A DNA stretch of 64,000 nucleotides, taken from assembly GCF_900187185.1 (NCBI RefSeq), contig NZ_LT906465.1, positions 1,798,001-1,862,000 of the forward strand. The letters run 5' to 3'. The notes beneath the pieces were generated by a model. That model was given only the letters and a program-made list of their open reading frames with translations. It searched no databases and had not been told where the DNA came from. This document shows, one piece after another, positions 7,191-15,740 of this stretch. How positions within the stretch are numbered: position 1 is the stretch's first letter; each line of letters begins with the position of its first letter. The translations under genes were made by a program, and so were the position numbers. The stretch comes from Chryseobacterium taklimakanense. Its GTDB lineage: Bacteria > Bacteroidota > Bacteroidia > Flavobacteriales > Weeksellaceae.

Positions 7191-8723
7191 ATGGCGGACA
7201 AGGCAAAATTCATCACGGATTTAAATGCAAGGTACACCCCAAAAGGCGAAAGCATTATTTTAGGAAAAGGAATTTTAGACGGCGAAGTGGTTCCGGAAGT
7301 GAATGTGACCATTCCACTGAAAACCATCAATCGCCACGGGTTGATAGCAGGAGCAACAGGTACCGGTAAAACCAAAACTGTGCAGGTTTTTGTAGAGCAG
7401 CTGTCACACGCCGGCGTTCCGTCTTTGGTACTTGATATCAAAGGAGACTTTTCTGGGATTGCAGAACCGGGTAGGCGAAATGCCATTATAGATGAAAGAT
7501 ATGGCAAAACGCTTCTGAACTGGCAGGCACAGTCTTTTCCGGTCGAGCTGATGTCGATTTCCGGTGAACGTGGCGTAAAGCTTCGTGCGACGGTTACGGA
7601 GTTTGGGCCGGTCTTGCTTTCCAAGATTTTGGATTTGAATGATACCCAGTCGAGCATCATGTCGATTGTTTTCAAATATTGTGATGATAAAGGACTGCCG
7701 CTCATTGACCTTGATGATCTAAAGAAAGTCCTGCAATATGTGACGGATAATCCGCAGGGTAAAGCTGATTTGTCCAATAATTACGGTTCCATATCACCGG
7801 CTTCGCTTGGAGCAATTTTGCGTTCCATCGTGGCACTGGAGCAGCAGGGCGCAGCTTTATTCTTTGGGGAACCGAGCTTTGATGTCGAAGATTTATTGCA
7901 GCAGAGAGACGGCAAAGGTGTGGTAAATATTCTCAGGGTCGGAAACATCCAAAGCAAGCCGCAGCTCTTCTCTACATTTATGCTGTCGCTTTTTGCGGAG
8001 ATTTATATGACTTTCCCGGAAGAAGGCGATGCCGGAAAACCAAAACTGGTTCTCTTCATCGATGAAGCCCATTTGATCTTTAAGGAAGCTTCAAAAACGC
8101 TTTTGAACCAAATTGAAACCATGGTGAAGCTCATCCGTTCAAAAGGAGTTGGGATTTATTTTATCACCCAAATTCCTGGTGATGTACCCGAAAATGTGCT
8201 TTCTCAGTTGGGTTTAAAAATTCAGCACGCACTGCGTGGATTTACCGCAAAAGACCGCAAAGAAATCGACAAAGCCGTAGAAAATTACCCGATTACGGAG
8301 TTTTATAATGCCGGCCAGCTGATCCAAAATCTCGGAATTGGTGAAGCGTTCGTCACTGCGCTCGACGAAAAGGGAATTCCGACACCTTTGGTGCACACCT
8401 ATCTGATCTCTCCGGAATCACGAATGGATGTTTTGACTGATGCTGAGGTTGCGGATCTGACTTCGCGTTCGGCTTTGGTTGCTAAGTATGAGCAAACCGT
8501 AAATAAGGATTCTGCTTACGAAATGCTGACCAGCAGAATGGAACAGGCTGTGAAAAATGCACCGCCGGAGGTTCCTAAAACCACAAGAAAGCCAAAAGAA
8601 GAACCGGGAATGTTTGAAAGCGTGATGAACAGCCGCGCAGGGAGGACCTTCACTTCCACTTTGGCTCGCGAGGGGGCAAAATTTGTTCTGGGAATGTTAG
8701 GTTTAGGCGGAAGGAGAAGATAA
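7191..8723 (+). CDS. HerA-like ATPase (DUF853 / helicase HerA-like)
   Basis: 510 residues. Walker A GATGTGKT at 54-61 and a Walker B near 284-292 (LVLFIDEAHLIF), with a FASTK/HerA-type layout: QVFVEQL after the P-loop, DIKGDFSGIAEPG, and FITQIPGDVPENVLSQLG downstream (sensor region). This is the DUF853 group of hexameric FtsK/HerA-type ATPases, typically about 500 residues; the cellular substrate is not established, though DNA translocation is presumed. The C-terminus is Pro/Lys-rich then GRTFTSTLAREG plus a short Gly-rich hydrophobic end. It lies 56 bp upstream of a DnaQ-like exonuclease gene on the same strand, which would suit a joint role on DNA, but that is inference. Confidence 0.82.
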   Translation: MADKAKFITDLNARYTPKGESIILGKGILDGEVVPEVNVTIPLKTINRHGLIAGATGTGKTKTVQVFVEQLSHAGVPSLVLDIKGDFSGIAEPGRRNAIIDERYGKTLLNWQAQSFPVELMSISGERGVKLRATVTEFGPVLLSKILDLNDTQSSIMSIVFKYCDDKGLPLIDLDDLKKVLQYVTDNPQGKADLSNNYGSISPASLGAILRSIVALEQQGAALFFGEPSFDVEDLLQQRDGKGVVNILRVGNIQSKPQLFSTFMLSLFAEIYMTFPEEGDAGKPKLVLFIDEAHLIFKEASKTLLNQIETMVKLIRSKGVGIYFITQIPGDVPENVLSQLGLKIQHALRGFTAKDRKEIDKAVENYPITEFYNAGQLIQNLGIGEAFVTALDEKGIPTPLVHTYLISPESRMDVLTDAEVADLTSRSALVAKYEQTVNKDSAYEMLTSRMEQAVKNAPPEVPKTTRKPKEEPGMFESVMNSRAGRTFTSTLAREGAKFVLGMLGLGGRRR

Positions 8724-8779
8724 AATTTAAAATTCAGCAGGTTTCGTCAGCAGTGGCAAAACTTTGTTTTTAGTATAGA

Positions 8780-10006
8780 ATGTATTCAGTAATTGACATA
8801 GAAGGCAACGGCGCAGGTTTCCGGCAGGAAAGTATTATTGAGGTCGCGATTTACAGATATGACGGCCACGAAATTGTGGACCAGTTCATTTCGTTGGTAA
8901 ACCCCGAAAGTGACATCACCAGCTTTGTACAAAAACTCACCGGTATCACTCCAAAAATGGTGAAAACTGCCCCAAAATTTCATGAAATTGCCCGCAGAGT
9001 CATCGAAATTACAGAAGGAACCACTTTAGTTGGGCATAATATCGATTTTGATTACAGAATGCTTCGCCAGTCGTTTAAAAGGTTGGGCTACGACTACAAA
9101 ATCAATATTCTAGATACGATTCCGCTTGCTAAAAAACTGATTCCCGATGCGGAGAGTTATTCGCTCGGTAAACTGGTAAAATCTCTGGGAATACCTTTGG
9201 TGGAACAACACAGAGCAGGTGGTGACGCCCGCGCGACTTTAGATTTGTTTAAACTTCTGATTTCCAAAGATACTGATAATGAAATCATCCAAAGCCAGCA
9301 CGACGAAACCAACGCCAAGACTTATGTGAACAAAATTCGCGACCTCACTCAGGATTTACCGAACGAGCAGGGAATCATCTACTTTCAGGATGCGGAAGGC
9401 AAGATTCTCTTTTCGGATTTTGTGGATGATATCAACCGGTTTGCGAAAAAAATTTTTAACTCAAAATCAAAGAAATGCAAACCGCTTCAGGAAAATTCTG
9501 CACAGATACACTACGAACTTACAGGAAATGTGGTCGTTGCAAAGCTCTTGATGAAAACAAAAGGCATCAGAAAGAAGGAAAATCTCCCATTCGGATTGTT
9601 TCACCGTAACGGTAAATATTTGGTCGAGAAGAATGCGCTGGTTGAGAATGAAAAACCGTTGGTGAAGTTTAAATCCTTTACCCAGGCATTAAAAGCTTTG
9701 AATTTTATTAAATCAAAAGAAGAATATTCTGATGTTAAGGAGTTTACCAAAAAAATCAACCTTAAAAAGCGAAATGAAGTCTGGACGACTAACGGCAGAG
9801 TTTTAGGAGAAAAAGCTTTTCTGCTTTTCGAAAACGGAAAACTCACTTCGTTTGGATTTTATGAATTTCACACTCAGATTCAGACAAAGGAAAAAATTAA
9901 TAAACTCAAAATCAATATTCCGGGATCTGCCCAGGATCTTCAGAATGACCTGAAACTGGCGCTAATCAGAGGTGATATGGAAATAATTCAAATGCCTGAA
10001 AAGTAG
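8780..10006 (+). CDS. DnaQ-type 3'-5' exonuclease with degenerate GIY-YIG-like C-terminal domain
   Basis: 408 residues. Residues 1-160 are a DEDDh exonuclease: Asp6 and Glu8 (DIEGNG), Asp89/91 (GHNIDFDYRML), His144 and Asp149 (EQHRAGGDA). After a short linker, residues 193-260 read LPNEQGIIYFQDAEGK then ILFSDF and later YELTGNVVVAKLLM, which follows the layout of the UvrC/Cho N-terminal nuclease (LPxxPGVYxFxDxxGxxLYVGKA ... ELEALLLE). The GIY motif survives only as GIIYF and the YIG motif is replaced by FSD, so the second nuclease is probably inactive. Such exonuclease-UvrC-like fusions are known in Bacteroidota and Actinobacteria. The remainder (270-408) is Lys-rich without a recognised motif. 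The lysA leader promoter starts immediately after the stop codon. Confidence 0.8.
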   Translation: MYSVIDIEGNGAGFRQESIIEVAIYRYDGHEIVDQFISLVNPESDITSFVQKLTGITPKMVKTAPKFHEIARRVIEITEGTTLVGHNIDFDYRMLRQSFKRLGYDYKINILDTIPLAKKLIPDAESYSLGKLVKSLGIPLVEQHRAGGDARATLDLFKLLISKDTDNEIIQSQHDETNAKTYVNKIRDLTQDLPNEQGIIYFQDAEGKILFSDFVDDINRFAKKIFNSKSKKCKPLQENSAQIHYELTGNVVVAKLLMKTKGIRKKENLPFGLFHRNGKYLVEKNALVENEKPLVKFKSFTQALKALNFIKSKEEYSDVKEFTKKINLKKRNEVWTTNGRVLGEKAFLLFENGKLTSFGFYEFHTQIQTKEKINKLKINIPGSAQDLQNDLKLALIRGDMEIIQMPEK

Positions 10007-10014
10007 TATTTTTG
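10007..10014 (+). promoter_or_regulatory. -7 box for a leader transcript ahead of lysA
   Basis: TATTTTTG begins at the first base after the exonuclease stop codon and matches TAnnTTTG perfectly. No convincing -33 TTG is visible. Transcription would begin near 10020, giving a leader of about 215 nt before lysA. A perfect 10-bp palindrome TTTGCGCAAA sits at 10024-10033 where a repressor could bind. Confidence 0.5.
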
Positions 10015-10052
10015 CAAATGAATTTTGCGCAAATGACGAATAACCATTACTT

Positions 10053-10154
10053 TTGACGGAATTTTTTAAGAAAAATAAAAAATTGAAAACGGTTTATGCA
10101 TCAAAAAAGGGTATGAAGAAGGGAAGCAAAAAGTTCTCTAAAAAACCTGTATAA
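10053..10154 (+). CDS. Candidate lysine-rich leader peptide upstream of lysA
   Basis: A frame of 33 residues from a TTG at 10053, or 13 residues from the ATG at 10113 (MKKGSKKFSKKPV). The long form contains 13 lysines out of 33, mostly as adjacent pairs. It ends 32 nt before a terminator hairpin that is itself just upstream of lysA, the last enzyme of lysine synthesis. No Shine-Dalgarno is visible, which is normal in this phylum, and the long form lacks an ATG. Treat as a hypothesis: base composition alone (AAA-rich spacer) gives lysine codons easily. Confidence 0.35.
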   Translation: MTEFFKKNKKLKTVYASKKGMKKGSKKFSKKPV

Positions 10155-10216
10155 AATTGAGCCGTTTTCTGTATATCATTGCGAGGCAGGCTCTTTTCGG
10201 GAACCTGCTTTTTTTT
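10085..10216 (+). promoter_or_regulatory. Candidate transcription attenuator of lysA
   Basis: Three visible parts: GAAAACGG at 10085-10092 and its exact complement CCGTTTTC at 10162-10169, which would enclose the lysine-rich frame; a terminator-like hairpin GCAGGCTC/GAACCTGC (one mismatch) at 10186-10208 followed by eight Ts; and CCTGT at 10146-10150, which can pair with GCAGG of the terminator and so compete with it. This arrangement is what peptide-dependent attenuators use, but the hairpin could also simply end an upstream transcript. No lysine riboswitch core was recognised. Confidence 0.4.
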
Positions 10217-10235
10217 AATAATTAAAAGAAAATAT

Positions 10236-11435
10236 ATGACAAACCAGGATTTAATCAACATCGCCACAGAATTCGGGACGCCGGTATATGTCTACGATGC
10301 GGAGTCGATTAAAGAACAATATGGGAAGCTGAAAAATTCCTTTTCAGATAACACAAGATTTTTTTACGCCTGTAAAGCTTTGACGAATATCAATATTCTA
10401 AAATACGTCAATCAGCTGGGTGCCGATCTCGACTGCGTTTCGATCAATGAAGTAAAACTTGGCCTGAAAGCCGGTTTTGAACCTGAGAGAATCCTGTTTA
10501 CGCCAAATTGCGTTGACCTTGCAGAAATAGAGGAAGCCATGGCTCACAAAGTGCACATCAATATCGATAATATTTCGATTCTGGAGCAGTTTGGCAATAA
10601 ATACGGAAACTCATATCCAATTTTTATTCGTGTAAATCCACATATTTATGCTGGAGGTAACCATAAAATCTCTACTGGGCACATCGATTCCAAATTCGGG
10701 ATATCGATTCACCAGATGCGCCACATCGAACGTGTAATGAAATCTACAAATATTTTGGTGGAAGGGCTTCATATGCACACCGGAAGTGAGATCAAGGATG
10801 CCGATGTCTTTCTGCAGGGCCTGGAAATTATGTTTGAACTTTCGGAGCATTTCCCGGATCTGAAATACATCGACATGGGAAGCGGTTTCAAAGTGCCTTA
10901 CCAAAAAGACGATATGGAAACCGATGTGCAGACACTCGGAAAAAAAGTGGAAAAGGTATTCACCAGCTTCCTGAAAGAAAGCGGGAAAGACCTTCAGTTA
11001 TGGTTTGAACCTGGAAAATATTTGGTTTCAAAATCGGGGCATTTTTTGGTAAAAGCCAATGTGATCAAGCAGACCACGGCGACGGTTTTTGTGGGCGTGA
11101 ATTCTGGGTTTAATCACCTGATCCGCCCGATGTTTTACGATTCTTACCACATCATTGAAAACCTTTCAAATCCAAACGGCCCGGAGCGGATCTATACTGT
11201 TGTCGGGAATATCTGTGAGACCGATACTTTTGCGTGGGACAGAAAAATAAACGAAGTGCGGGAAACCGATATCATCGTTTTTAGGAATGCCGGCGCGTAT
11301 GGTTATGAAATGAGCTCAAATTTTAATTCAAGATTAAAGCCGGCTGAAGTTTTCTACATTGATGGTAAAGCGCATCTGATAAGGAAAAGGGATGAATTTG
11401 AAGATTTACTGAAAAATCAGATTGAGGTTTTGTAA
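10236..11435 (+). CDS. lysA: Diaminopimelate decarboxylase
   Basis: 399 residues from the ATG at 10236; an in-frame start at 10179 is rejected because it would begin inside the terminator-like hairpin region and its extra residues do not match the family. Fold-type III PLP enzyme: the PLP lysine in FFYACKALTNINIL, HMHTGSEI, GSGFKVPY (Gly-rich phosphate loop), EPGKYLV, the acidic CETDTFAWD and GAYGYEMSSNFNSRLKPAE at the C-terminus. It converts meso-diaminopimelate to lysine in the cytoplasm. Aspartate kinase and asd of the same pathway are elsewhere in the window, so the pathway is not one operon. A leader with a lysine-rich frame precedes it. Confidence 0.95.
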   Translation: MTNQDLINIATEFGTPVYVYDAESIKEQYGKLKNSFSDNTRFFYACKALTNINILKYVNQLGADLDCVSINEVKLGLKAGFEPERILFTPNCVDLAEIEEAMAHKVHINIDNISILEQFGNKYGNSYPIFIRVNPHIYAGGNHKISTGHIDSKFGISIHQMRHIERVMKSTNILVEGLHMHTGSEIKDADVFLQGLEIMFELSEHFPDLKYIDMGSGFKVPYQKDDMETDVQTLGKKVEKVFTSFLKESGKDLQLWFEPGKYLVSKSGHFLVKANVIKQTTATVFVGVNSGFNHLIRPMFYDSYHIIENLSNPNGPERIYTVVGNICETDTFAWDRKINEVRETDIIVFRNAGAYGYEMSSNFNSRLKPAEVFYIDGKAHLIRKRDEFEDLLKNQIEVL

Positions 11436-11471
11436 AATTTCTATCTTAATAAAAATTACACTTTGAAAAAG

Positions 11472-11500
11472 AAGACTTTGTTCGATAGCAAAGTCTTTTT
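11472..11500 (+). terminator. Terminator after lysA
   Basis: AAGACTTTG and CAAAGTCTT arms (9 bp, perfect) around TTCGATAG, then TTTTTG. Confidence 0.85.
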
Positions 11501-11530
11501 GTATTTTTAGCGAAATAAAAAACAAGTACT

Positions 11531-12238
11531 ATGAAATATTTTGCCTTATTTTTTATCATGTTTTTTGCTGCATCTCACAGTCAGGTACTCCTGAGGTATC
11601 CTGAAGGGCAGGAACCATACAAAGGCGGAAGAATTGCTCTTAATAAAGAATTACAGGAAATTCTTCAGAAAAATACGCCTAATGGATGCGAAAAAGATGA
11701 GGCTTTAGCACTAAAAGTTATGGTTGCCGAAGATGCTAAAATAAAACTGGTGTATGAACAGGATACTGCTGCGACCAGTAATAATAAATGTGCTTATGAT
11801 TTAGCTAAAAATGCTTTAAAATATACCAGTGGTTGGCAACCTGCCACTGTAAATAATGAGAAAGTAAAAGCTATCGCGCATTTGCTGTTTGCTCCTAATG
11901 ACCTTCTAAAAGGTGATCTGGTTGTAACAGATGAAGAAACAAAGAACGCTGAATTTCCCGGTGGGATCACTAAATATCGGGAAAAATTTATGAGCTGTTT
12001 CGACTCAAGAAGTTACAGGTATTCTGGTGATTTGCGGTTTGTTATAAACTTTGAAATCAACACTGTCGGCGGGGTTCAGAATATTTTTATTGATAGCGAT
12101 TTTGGTAACCCAGGTTTTGTCGATATGGTAACTTCCTGCGTGCAGGGTCCAAAAAAAATAAAGTGGAAACCTGCTGAATACAAGGGAATTCCTGTGGTAA
12201 CCCAGTTTAGATTGCCTATCTCCATCCGAACTAACTAA
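11531..12238 (+). CDS. Secreted hypothetical protein with TonB-C-like repeats
   Basis: 235 residues with an N-terminal signal peptide (MKYFALFFIMFFAASHSQ, cleavage near residue 17-18). The C-terminal half reads EFPGGITKYREKF then LRFVINFEINTVGGVQNIFIDSDFG, SCVQGPKKIKWKPAEYKGIPVVTQFRLPISI, which follows the layout of the TonB C-terminal fold (beta strand, GxV, helix, KWKPA, beta strand); the N-terminal half has a shorter similar pattern (ALALKVMVAED ... YTSGWQPATVNNEKVKA). It lacks a transmembrane anchor and ExbB/ExbD neighbours, so it is not a TonB energy transducer; more likely a periplasmic protein of unknown role. Flanked by terminators or promoters on both sides. Confidence 0.6.
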   Translation: MKYFALFFIMFFAASHSQVLLRYPEGQEPYKGGRIALNKELQEILQKNTPNGCEKDEALALKVMVAEDAKIKLVYEQDTAATSNNKCAYDLAKNALKYTSGWQPATVNNEKVKAIAHLLFAPNDLLKGDLVVTDEETKNAEFPGGITKYREKFMSCFDSRSYRYSGDLRFVINFEINTVGGVQNIFIDSDFGNPGFVDMVTSCVQGPKKIKWKPAEYKGIPVVTQFRLPISIRTN

Positions 12239-12274
12239 CTTCAATGCAATTCTGCCATTCTGGCACAATTTCCT

Positions 12275-12282
12275 TATCTTTG
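12275..12282 (+). promoter_or_regulatory. -7 box of miaB
   Basis: TATCTTTG, a perfect TAnnTTTG match, followed by GCACGCTAA. It lies 85 bp upstream of the proposed GTG start. Confidence 0.55.
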
Positions 12283-12366
12283 CACGCTAATCGTGTTCGA
12301 AATTAATTCAAATGGCTTGTTTTTTAAATAAATTTGAACTTTCGAACCATATTGAACCATAATACC

Positions 12367-13815
12367 GTGCAGGAAAAATATATAGACGAAACCAAACAGG
12401 GCGAAGCTTACGCGATCGCGGAAAAACCGGAAAACACCAAAAAACTTTTTCTGGAAAGCTACGGCTGCCAGATGAACTTTTCCGACAGTGAAATCGTGGC
12501 TTCCATTCTGAATAATGAAGGTTACAATACCACTTTAAATGTTGAAGAAGCAGATTTAATTTTGCTTAATACCTGTTCCATCCGTGAGAAGGCTGAGCAG
12601 ACCGTTCGGATGCGCCTTTCACAGTTCAAAAAACAGAAAGAAAACAATCCGGGGCTTACCGTGGGCGTTCTCGGTTGTATGGCTGAACGTCTCAAAAGCA
12701 AGTTTTTAGAAGAAGAGCATTTGGTGGACTTAGTCGTGGGGCCTGATGCTTACCGTGATTTGCCAAACCTGCTAAAAGAAACCGAAGGCGGAAGTGATGC
12801 CATCAATGTAATCCTTTCAAAAGAGGAAACTTACGCTGATATTTCTCCGGTTCGCTTGGGTGGAAACGGTGTTACTGCATTCGTTACGATCACGCGGGGT
12901 TGTGATAATATGTGTACATTTTGCGTAGTTCCTTTCACCAGAGGGCGTGAGCGCAGCCGCGATCCCCATTCAATTTTGGCGGAGTGCAAAGAACTTTGGG
13001 AAAACGGCTACAAGGAAATTACCTTGCTTGGCCAGAACGTTGACAGCTACCTGTGGTACGGCGGCGGACCGAAAAAAGATTTTGCTAAAGCCACTGATTT
13101 ACAGAAGGCCACGGCAGTAGATTTTGCACATTTGCTGGAAATGGTTGCCAAAGAAGTTCCGGGAATGCGCATCCGTTTTGCAACTTCCAATCCGCAGGAT
13201 ATGAGCCTGGATGTTTTCAGGATGATGGCGAAATATGACAACATCTGTAAATATGTTCACCTGCCGGTGCAAAGCGGTAGCAACAACATGCTGAAGGCCA
13301 TGAACCGTCAGCATACCCGTGAAGAATATCTCGAACTCATCCAAGAAGCCAAAAAATTGGTGCCTGAAATCGCCTTTTCACAGGATATGATTACCGGTTT
13401 CTGCGGTGAAACTGAGGAAGATCACCAAGATACCCTCTCCTTGATGAAAGAAGTTGAGTATGACTACGGTTATATGTTTGCCTATTCTGAAAGACCGGGA
13501 ACTCCGGCCCACAAAAGGATGGAAGACAATGTTCCGCCAGAGGTAAAACAAAGACGGCTGGCTGAAATCATTAAGTTGCAGGGCGAGCTTTCCCGGAAAA
13601 GAATGAGTTCATATGTCGGACGGAATCATGAAATTTTAATCGAAGGAACTTCCAAGAAGAATGAAAATCAATGGAAAGGCCGCAATTCCCAAAATGCTGT
13701 TTGCGTTTTCGATAAGGAAGAGGGCCAGAAAGTTGGTGACATCGTGACTGTTTTTGTTTACGATAATACGCAGGGTACACTTTTGGGAAAAAAAGCGGAT
13801 ATAGTGAGCGTATAA
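12367..13815 (+). CDS. miaB: tRNA-2-methylthio-N6-dimethylallyladenosine synthase MiaB
   Basis: 482 residues from a GTG at 12367. There is no ATG in the N-terminal part of the frame; GTG gives MQEKYIDETKQGEA, the usual N-terminus in this group, whereas a TTG at 12334 adds residues outside the family. Radical-SAM methylthiotransferase: N-terminal cluster cysteines in ESYGCQMN, NTCSIREKAE and LGCMAERLK; radical-SAM triad CDNMCTFC (CxxxCxxC) in TRGCDNMCTFCVVPFTRGRERSR; C-terminal TRAM domain near the last 65 residues. It adds the methylthio group to i6A37 in tRNAs reading UNN codons. MiaE, which acts on the product, is encoded at 3.7-4.3 kb. Confidence 0.95.
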   Translation: MQEKYIDETKQGEAYAIAEKPENTKKLFLESYGCQMNFSDSEIVASILNNEGYNTTLNVEEADLILLNTCSIREKAEQTVRMRLSQFKKQKENNPGLTVGVLGCMAERLKSKFLEEEHLVDLVVGPDAYRDLPNLLKETEGGSDAINVILSKEETYADISPVRLGGNGVTAFVTITRGCDNMCTFCVVPFTRGRERSRDPHSILAECKELWENGYKEITLLGQNVDSYLWYGGGPKKDFAKATDLQKATAVDFAHLLEMVAKEVPGMRIRFATSNPQDMSLDVFRMMAKYDNICKYVHLPVQSGSNNMLKAMNRQHTREEYLELIQEAKKLVPEIAFSQDMITGFCGETEEDHQDTLSLMKEVEYDYGYMFAYSERPGTPAHKRMEDNVPPEVKQRRLAEIIKLQGELSRKRMSSYVGRNHEILIEGTSKKNENQWKGRNSQNAVCVFDKEEGQKVGDIVTVFVYDNTQGTLLGKKADIVSV

Positions 13816-13890
13816 ATCTTACTTGTATTTGATGGTAATCATCAGCAAACTATTACTTTGAAAGAAAAATATTAAAATTTTAAACAGAAA

Positions 13891-15177
13891 ATGACCGACC
13901 TTCAATCCATAAAAACACGCTACGGCATCATAGGCAATTATCCTGCGCTCAACCGGGCTCTGGAAAAAGCCATTCAGGTGGCACCGACTGATATTTCAGT
14001 TCTTGTCATCGGAGAATCGGGTGTCGGAAAAGAATTTATTCCGAAAATTATCCATTCTGAATCCAGAAGAAAACATCAGCCATATATCGTCGTGAACTGC
14101 GGGGCAATTCCCGAAGGAACAATTGATTCCGAACTTTTTGGACACGAAAAAGGCGCTTTTACAGGTGCGACTTCCACGAGAAAAGGCTATTTTGAGGTGG
14201 CCGACGGCGGAACTATATTTTTGGACGAAGTTGGAGAACTCCCTCTGCAGACGCAGGTCCGTTTGCTTCGAGTGCTGGAAAGTGGCGAATTTATGAAAGT
14301 CGGCTCCTCACAAGTGCAGAAAACAGATGTGAGAATTGTGGCAGCCACCAACGTCAATATGATGAAAGCCATTCAGGACGGGCGTTTTCGTGAAGATCTG
14401 TATTACCGGTTGAATACGGTGCAAATCGATATGCCGGCATTGCGTGACAGGAAAGGCGACATTCATCTGCTTTTCAGGAAATTTGCAATTGATTTTGCCG
14501 AAAAATACCGAATGCCGGAACTTCAACTGACCGATGATGCGGTTTCATACCTCGAAAATTATTCATTCCCGGGAAATGTGCGGCAGCTGAGAAATCTGGT
14601 GGAGCAAATGACCGTTGTGGAGCAAAAACGTGAAATAAACTCCGTGTGTCTCGCAGAATATATTCCTGTGCAGGCCAATTTACCGGCTGTAGTTCAGAAA
14701 AATCAGCCAGGCAGCATTTCCACCTCAGAATTTCACTCCGAAAGGGAAATCATGTACAAGATCCTTTTCGATATGCGAAACGACATAAATGATTTAAAAT
14801 CCTTAACTTCGGAACTGATAAAGAACAGGGGAACCGGCGGCTTCAGCAACCAGGAGCAGGATTTGATCAACAGGATTTATACTCCGGAAAAGCAGAGTGC
14901 TAATCCAAATTCGCTGCTTTACTTCGAAAACAGCAACCGTAATCCGGTAAATCCAACAATCATTTCAAGCCCTAATGAAAATGATTATGATGATGTTGAA
15001 GATATCGAAGTGGAGGAAGCCCAACCCGTTTCACTGTCACTTCAAAACAATGAAAGAGAATTGATTGTGAGAGCTTTAGAGAAACATAAAGGGAGGAGAA
15101 ATAAAGCCGCTGACGAACTGGGAATTTCCCAAAGAACGCTTTACAGAAAGATAAAACAGTATAATTTAGAAGATTAA
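13891..15177 (+). CDS. Sigma-54-dependent activator (AAA+ and Fis-type HTH)
   Basis: 428 residues. AAA+ domain starts almost at the N-terminus: Walker A GESGVGKE at 41-48, the sigma-54 contact loop GAFTGA at 87-92, Walker B GGTIFLDE at 105-112, and RLLRVLESGEFMKVG plus NVRQLRNLVEQ downstream. There is a linker of about 120 residues, then a Fis-type helix-turn-helix at 388-425 (RRNKAADELGISQRTLYRKIKQY). No receiver or PAS domain is present, so activity would be controlled by another protein or by level. It is a transcription activator working with RpoN, which is not in this window. It overlaps the next gene by 1 nt (TAATG), so it is co-transcribed with lptE. Confidence 0.9.
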   Translation: MTDLQSIKTRYGIIGNYPALNRALEKAIQVAPTDISVLVIGESGVGKEFIPKIIHSESRRKHQPYIVVNCGAIPEGTIDSELFGHEKGAFTGATSTRKGYFEVADGGTIFLDEVGELPLQTQVRLLRVLESGEFMKVGSSQVQKTDVRIVAATNVNMMKAIQDGRFREDLYYRLNTVQIDMPALRDRKGDIHLLFRKFAIDFAEKYRMPELQLTDDAVSYLENYSFPGNVRQLRNLVEQMTVVEQKREINSVCLAEYIPVQANLPAVVQKNQPGSISTSEFHSEREIMYKILFDMRNDINDLKSLTSELIKNRGTGGFSNQEQDLINRIYTPEKQSANPNSLLYFENSNRNPVNPTIISSPNENDYDDVEDIEVEEAQPVSLSLQNNERELIVRALEKHKGRRNKAADELGISQRTLYRKIKQYNLED

Positions 15178-15740
15178 TGGAAAGATTTAAGAATTCGAAT
15201 TACGGATTTCAGAAGAGCTTTGGAAGGCTTTTCACAATTTCCTTTTTCTCTTTTCTCCTCTTTCTTCAGGCCTGTTACAGTTTTACCAACTCGTCACTAA
15301 ATCCGGACGTGAAAACGATTCAGATCAAAGATTTCATCAACAATGCTGCATTGGTAAATCCAACTTTGGCGCAGCAGTTTACGATAGACATCAATAACCG
15401 TTTCCTGCAACGCACCACCCTGAAAGGGGCAACCGAAAATCCCCACATTCTGATTGAAGGCGAAATCACGGACTATACGATATCCCCCACCACGATTTCA
15501 TCGCCGGTAGAAAACAGTGTAGGCGGGCAAATTCAGGCGGCACAAAATAAATTGACGATTACCGTAAAGGTCCACTACGAAAATGCGATTGAACCTGAAA
15601 AGGGCTTTGACCGTACTTATTCGGACGAGGCGGTTTTCAGCAGTGATCTGGATATCAATCAGATAGAAGCTTCGCAGATTAAAATTGTGAACGAGAGGAT
15701 CATCAACAAAATTTTCAACGATATTATAGCAGACTGGTAA
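15177..15740 (+). CDS. lptE: LPS assembly lipoprotein LptE
   Basis: 187 residues. A basic N-terminus, hydrophobic stretch and lipobox FLQAC mark it as a lipoprotein (lipidated Cys near residue 33). The mature part begins YSFTNSSLNPDVKTIQIKDFIN and contains LAQQFTIDINNRFLQRTTL, typical of the Bacteroidota LptE family, which plugs the LptD barrel that inserts lipopolysaccharide in the outer membrane. The ATG overlaps the stop of the sigma-54 activator by one base and the next gene starts directly after its stop codon, giving a tight three-gene run. Confidence 0.88.
   Translation: MERFKNSNYGFQKSFGRLFTISFFSFLLFLQACYSFTNSSLNPDVKTIQIKDFINNAALVNPTLAQQFTIDINNRFLQRTTLKGATENPHILIEGEITDYTISPTTISSPVENSVGGQIQAAQNKLTITVKVHYENAIEPEKGFDRTYSDEAVFSSDLDINQIEASQIKIVNERIINKIFNDIIADW

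Noticed and set aside
7172-7777. 201-codon reverse frame opposite the HerA-like gene
   Set aside because: Antisense shadow; Ser/Pro-rich translation with no family resemblance.
10085-10216. Lysine riboswitch (L box)
   Set aside because: The leader is short and AT-rich and I cannot find the conserved five-helix core.
13891-15177. Two-component response regulator
   Set aside because: The AAA+ domain begins almost at the N-terminus; there is no receiver domain and no neighbouring kinase.
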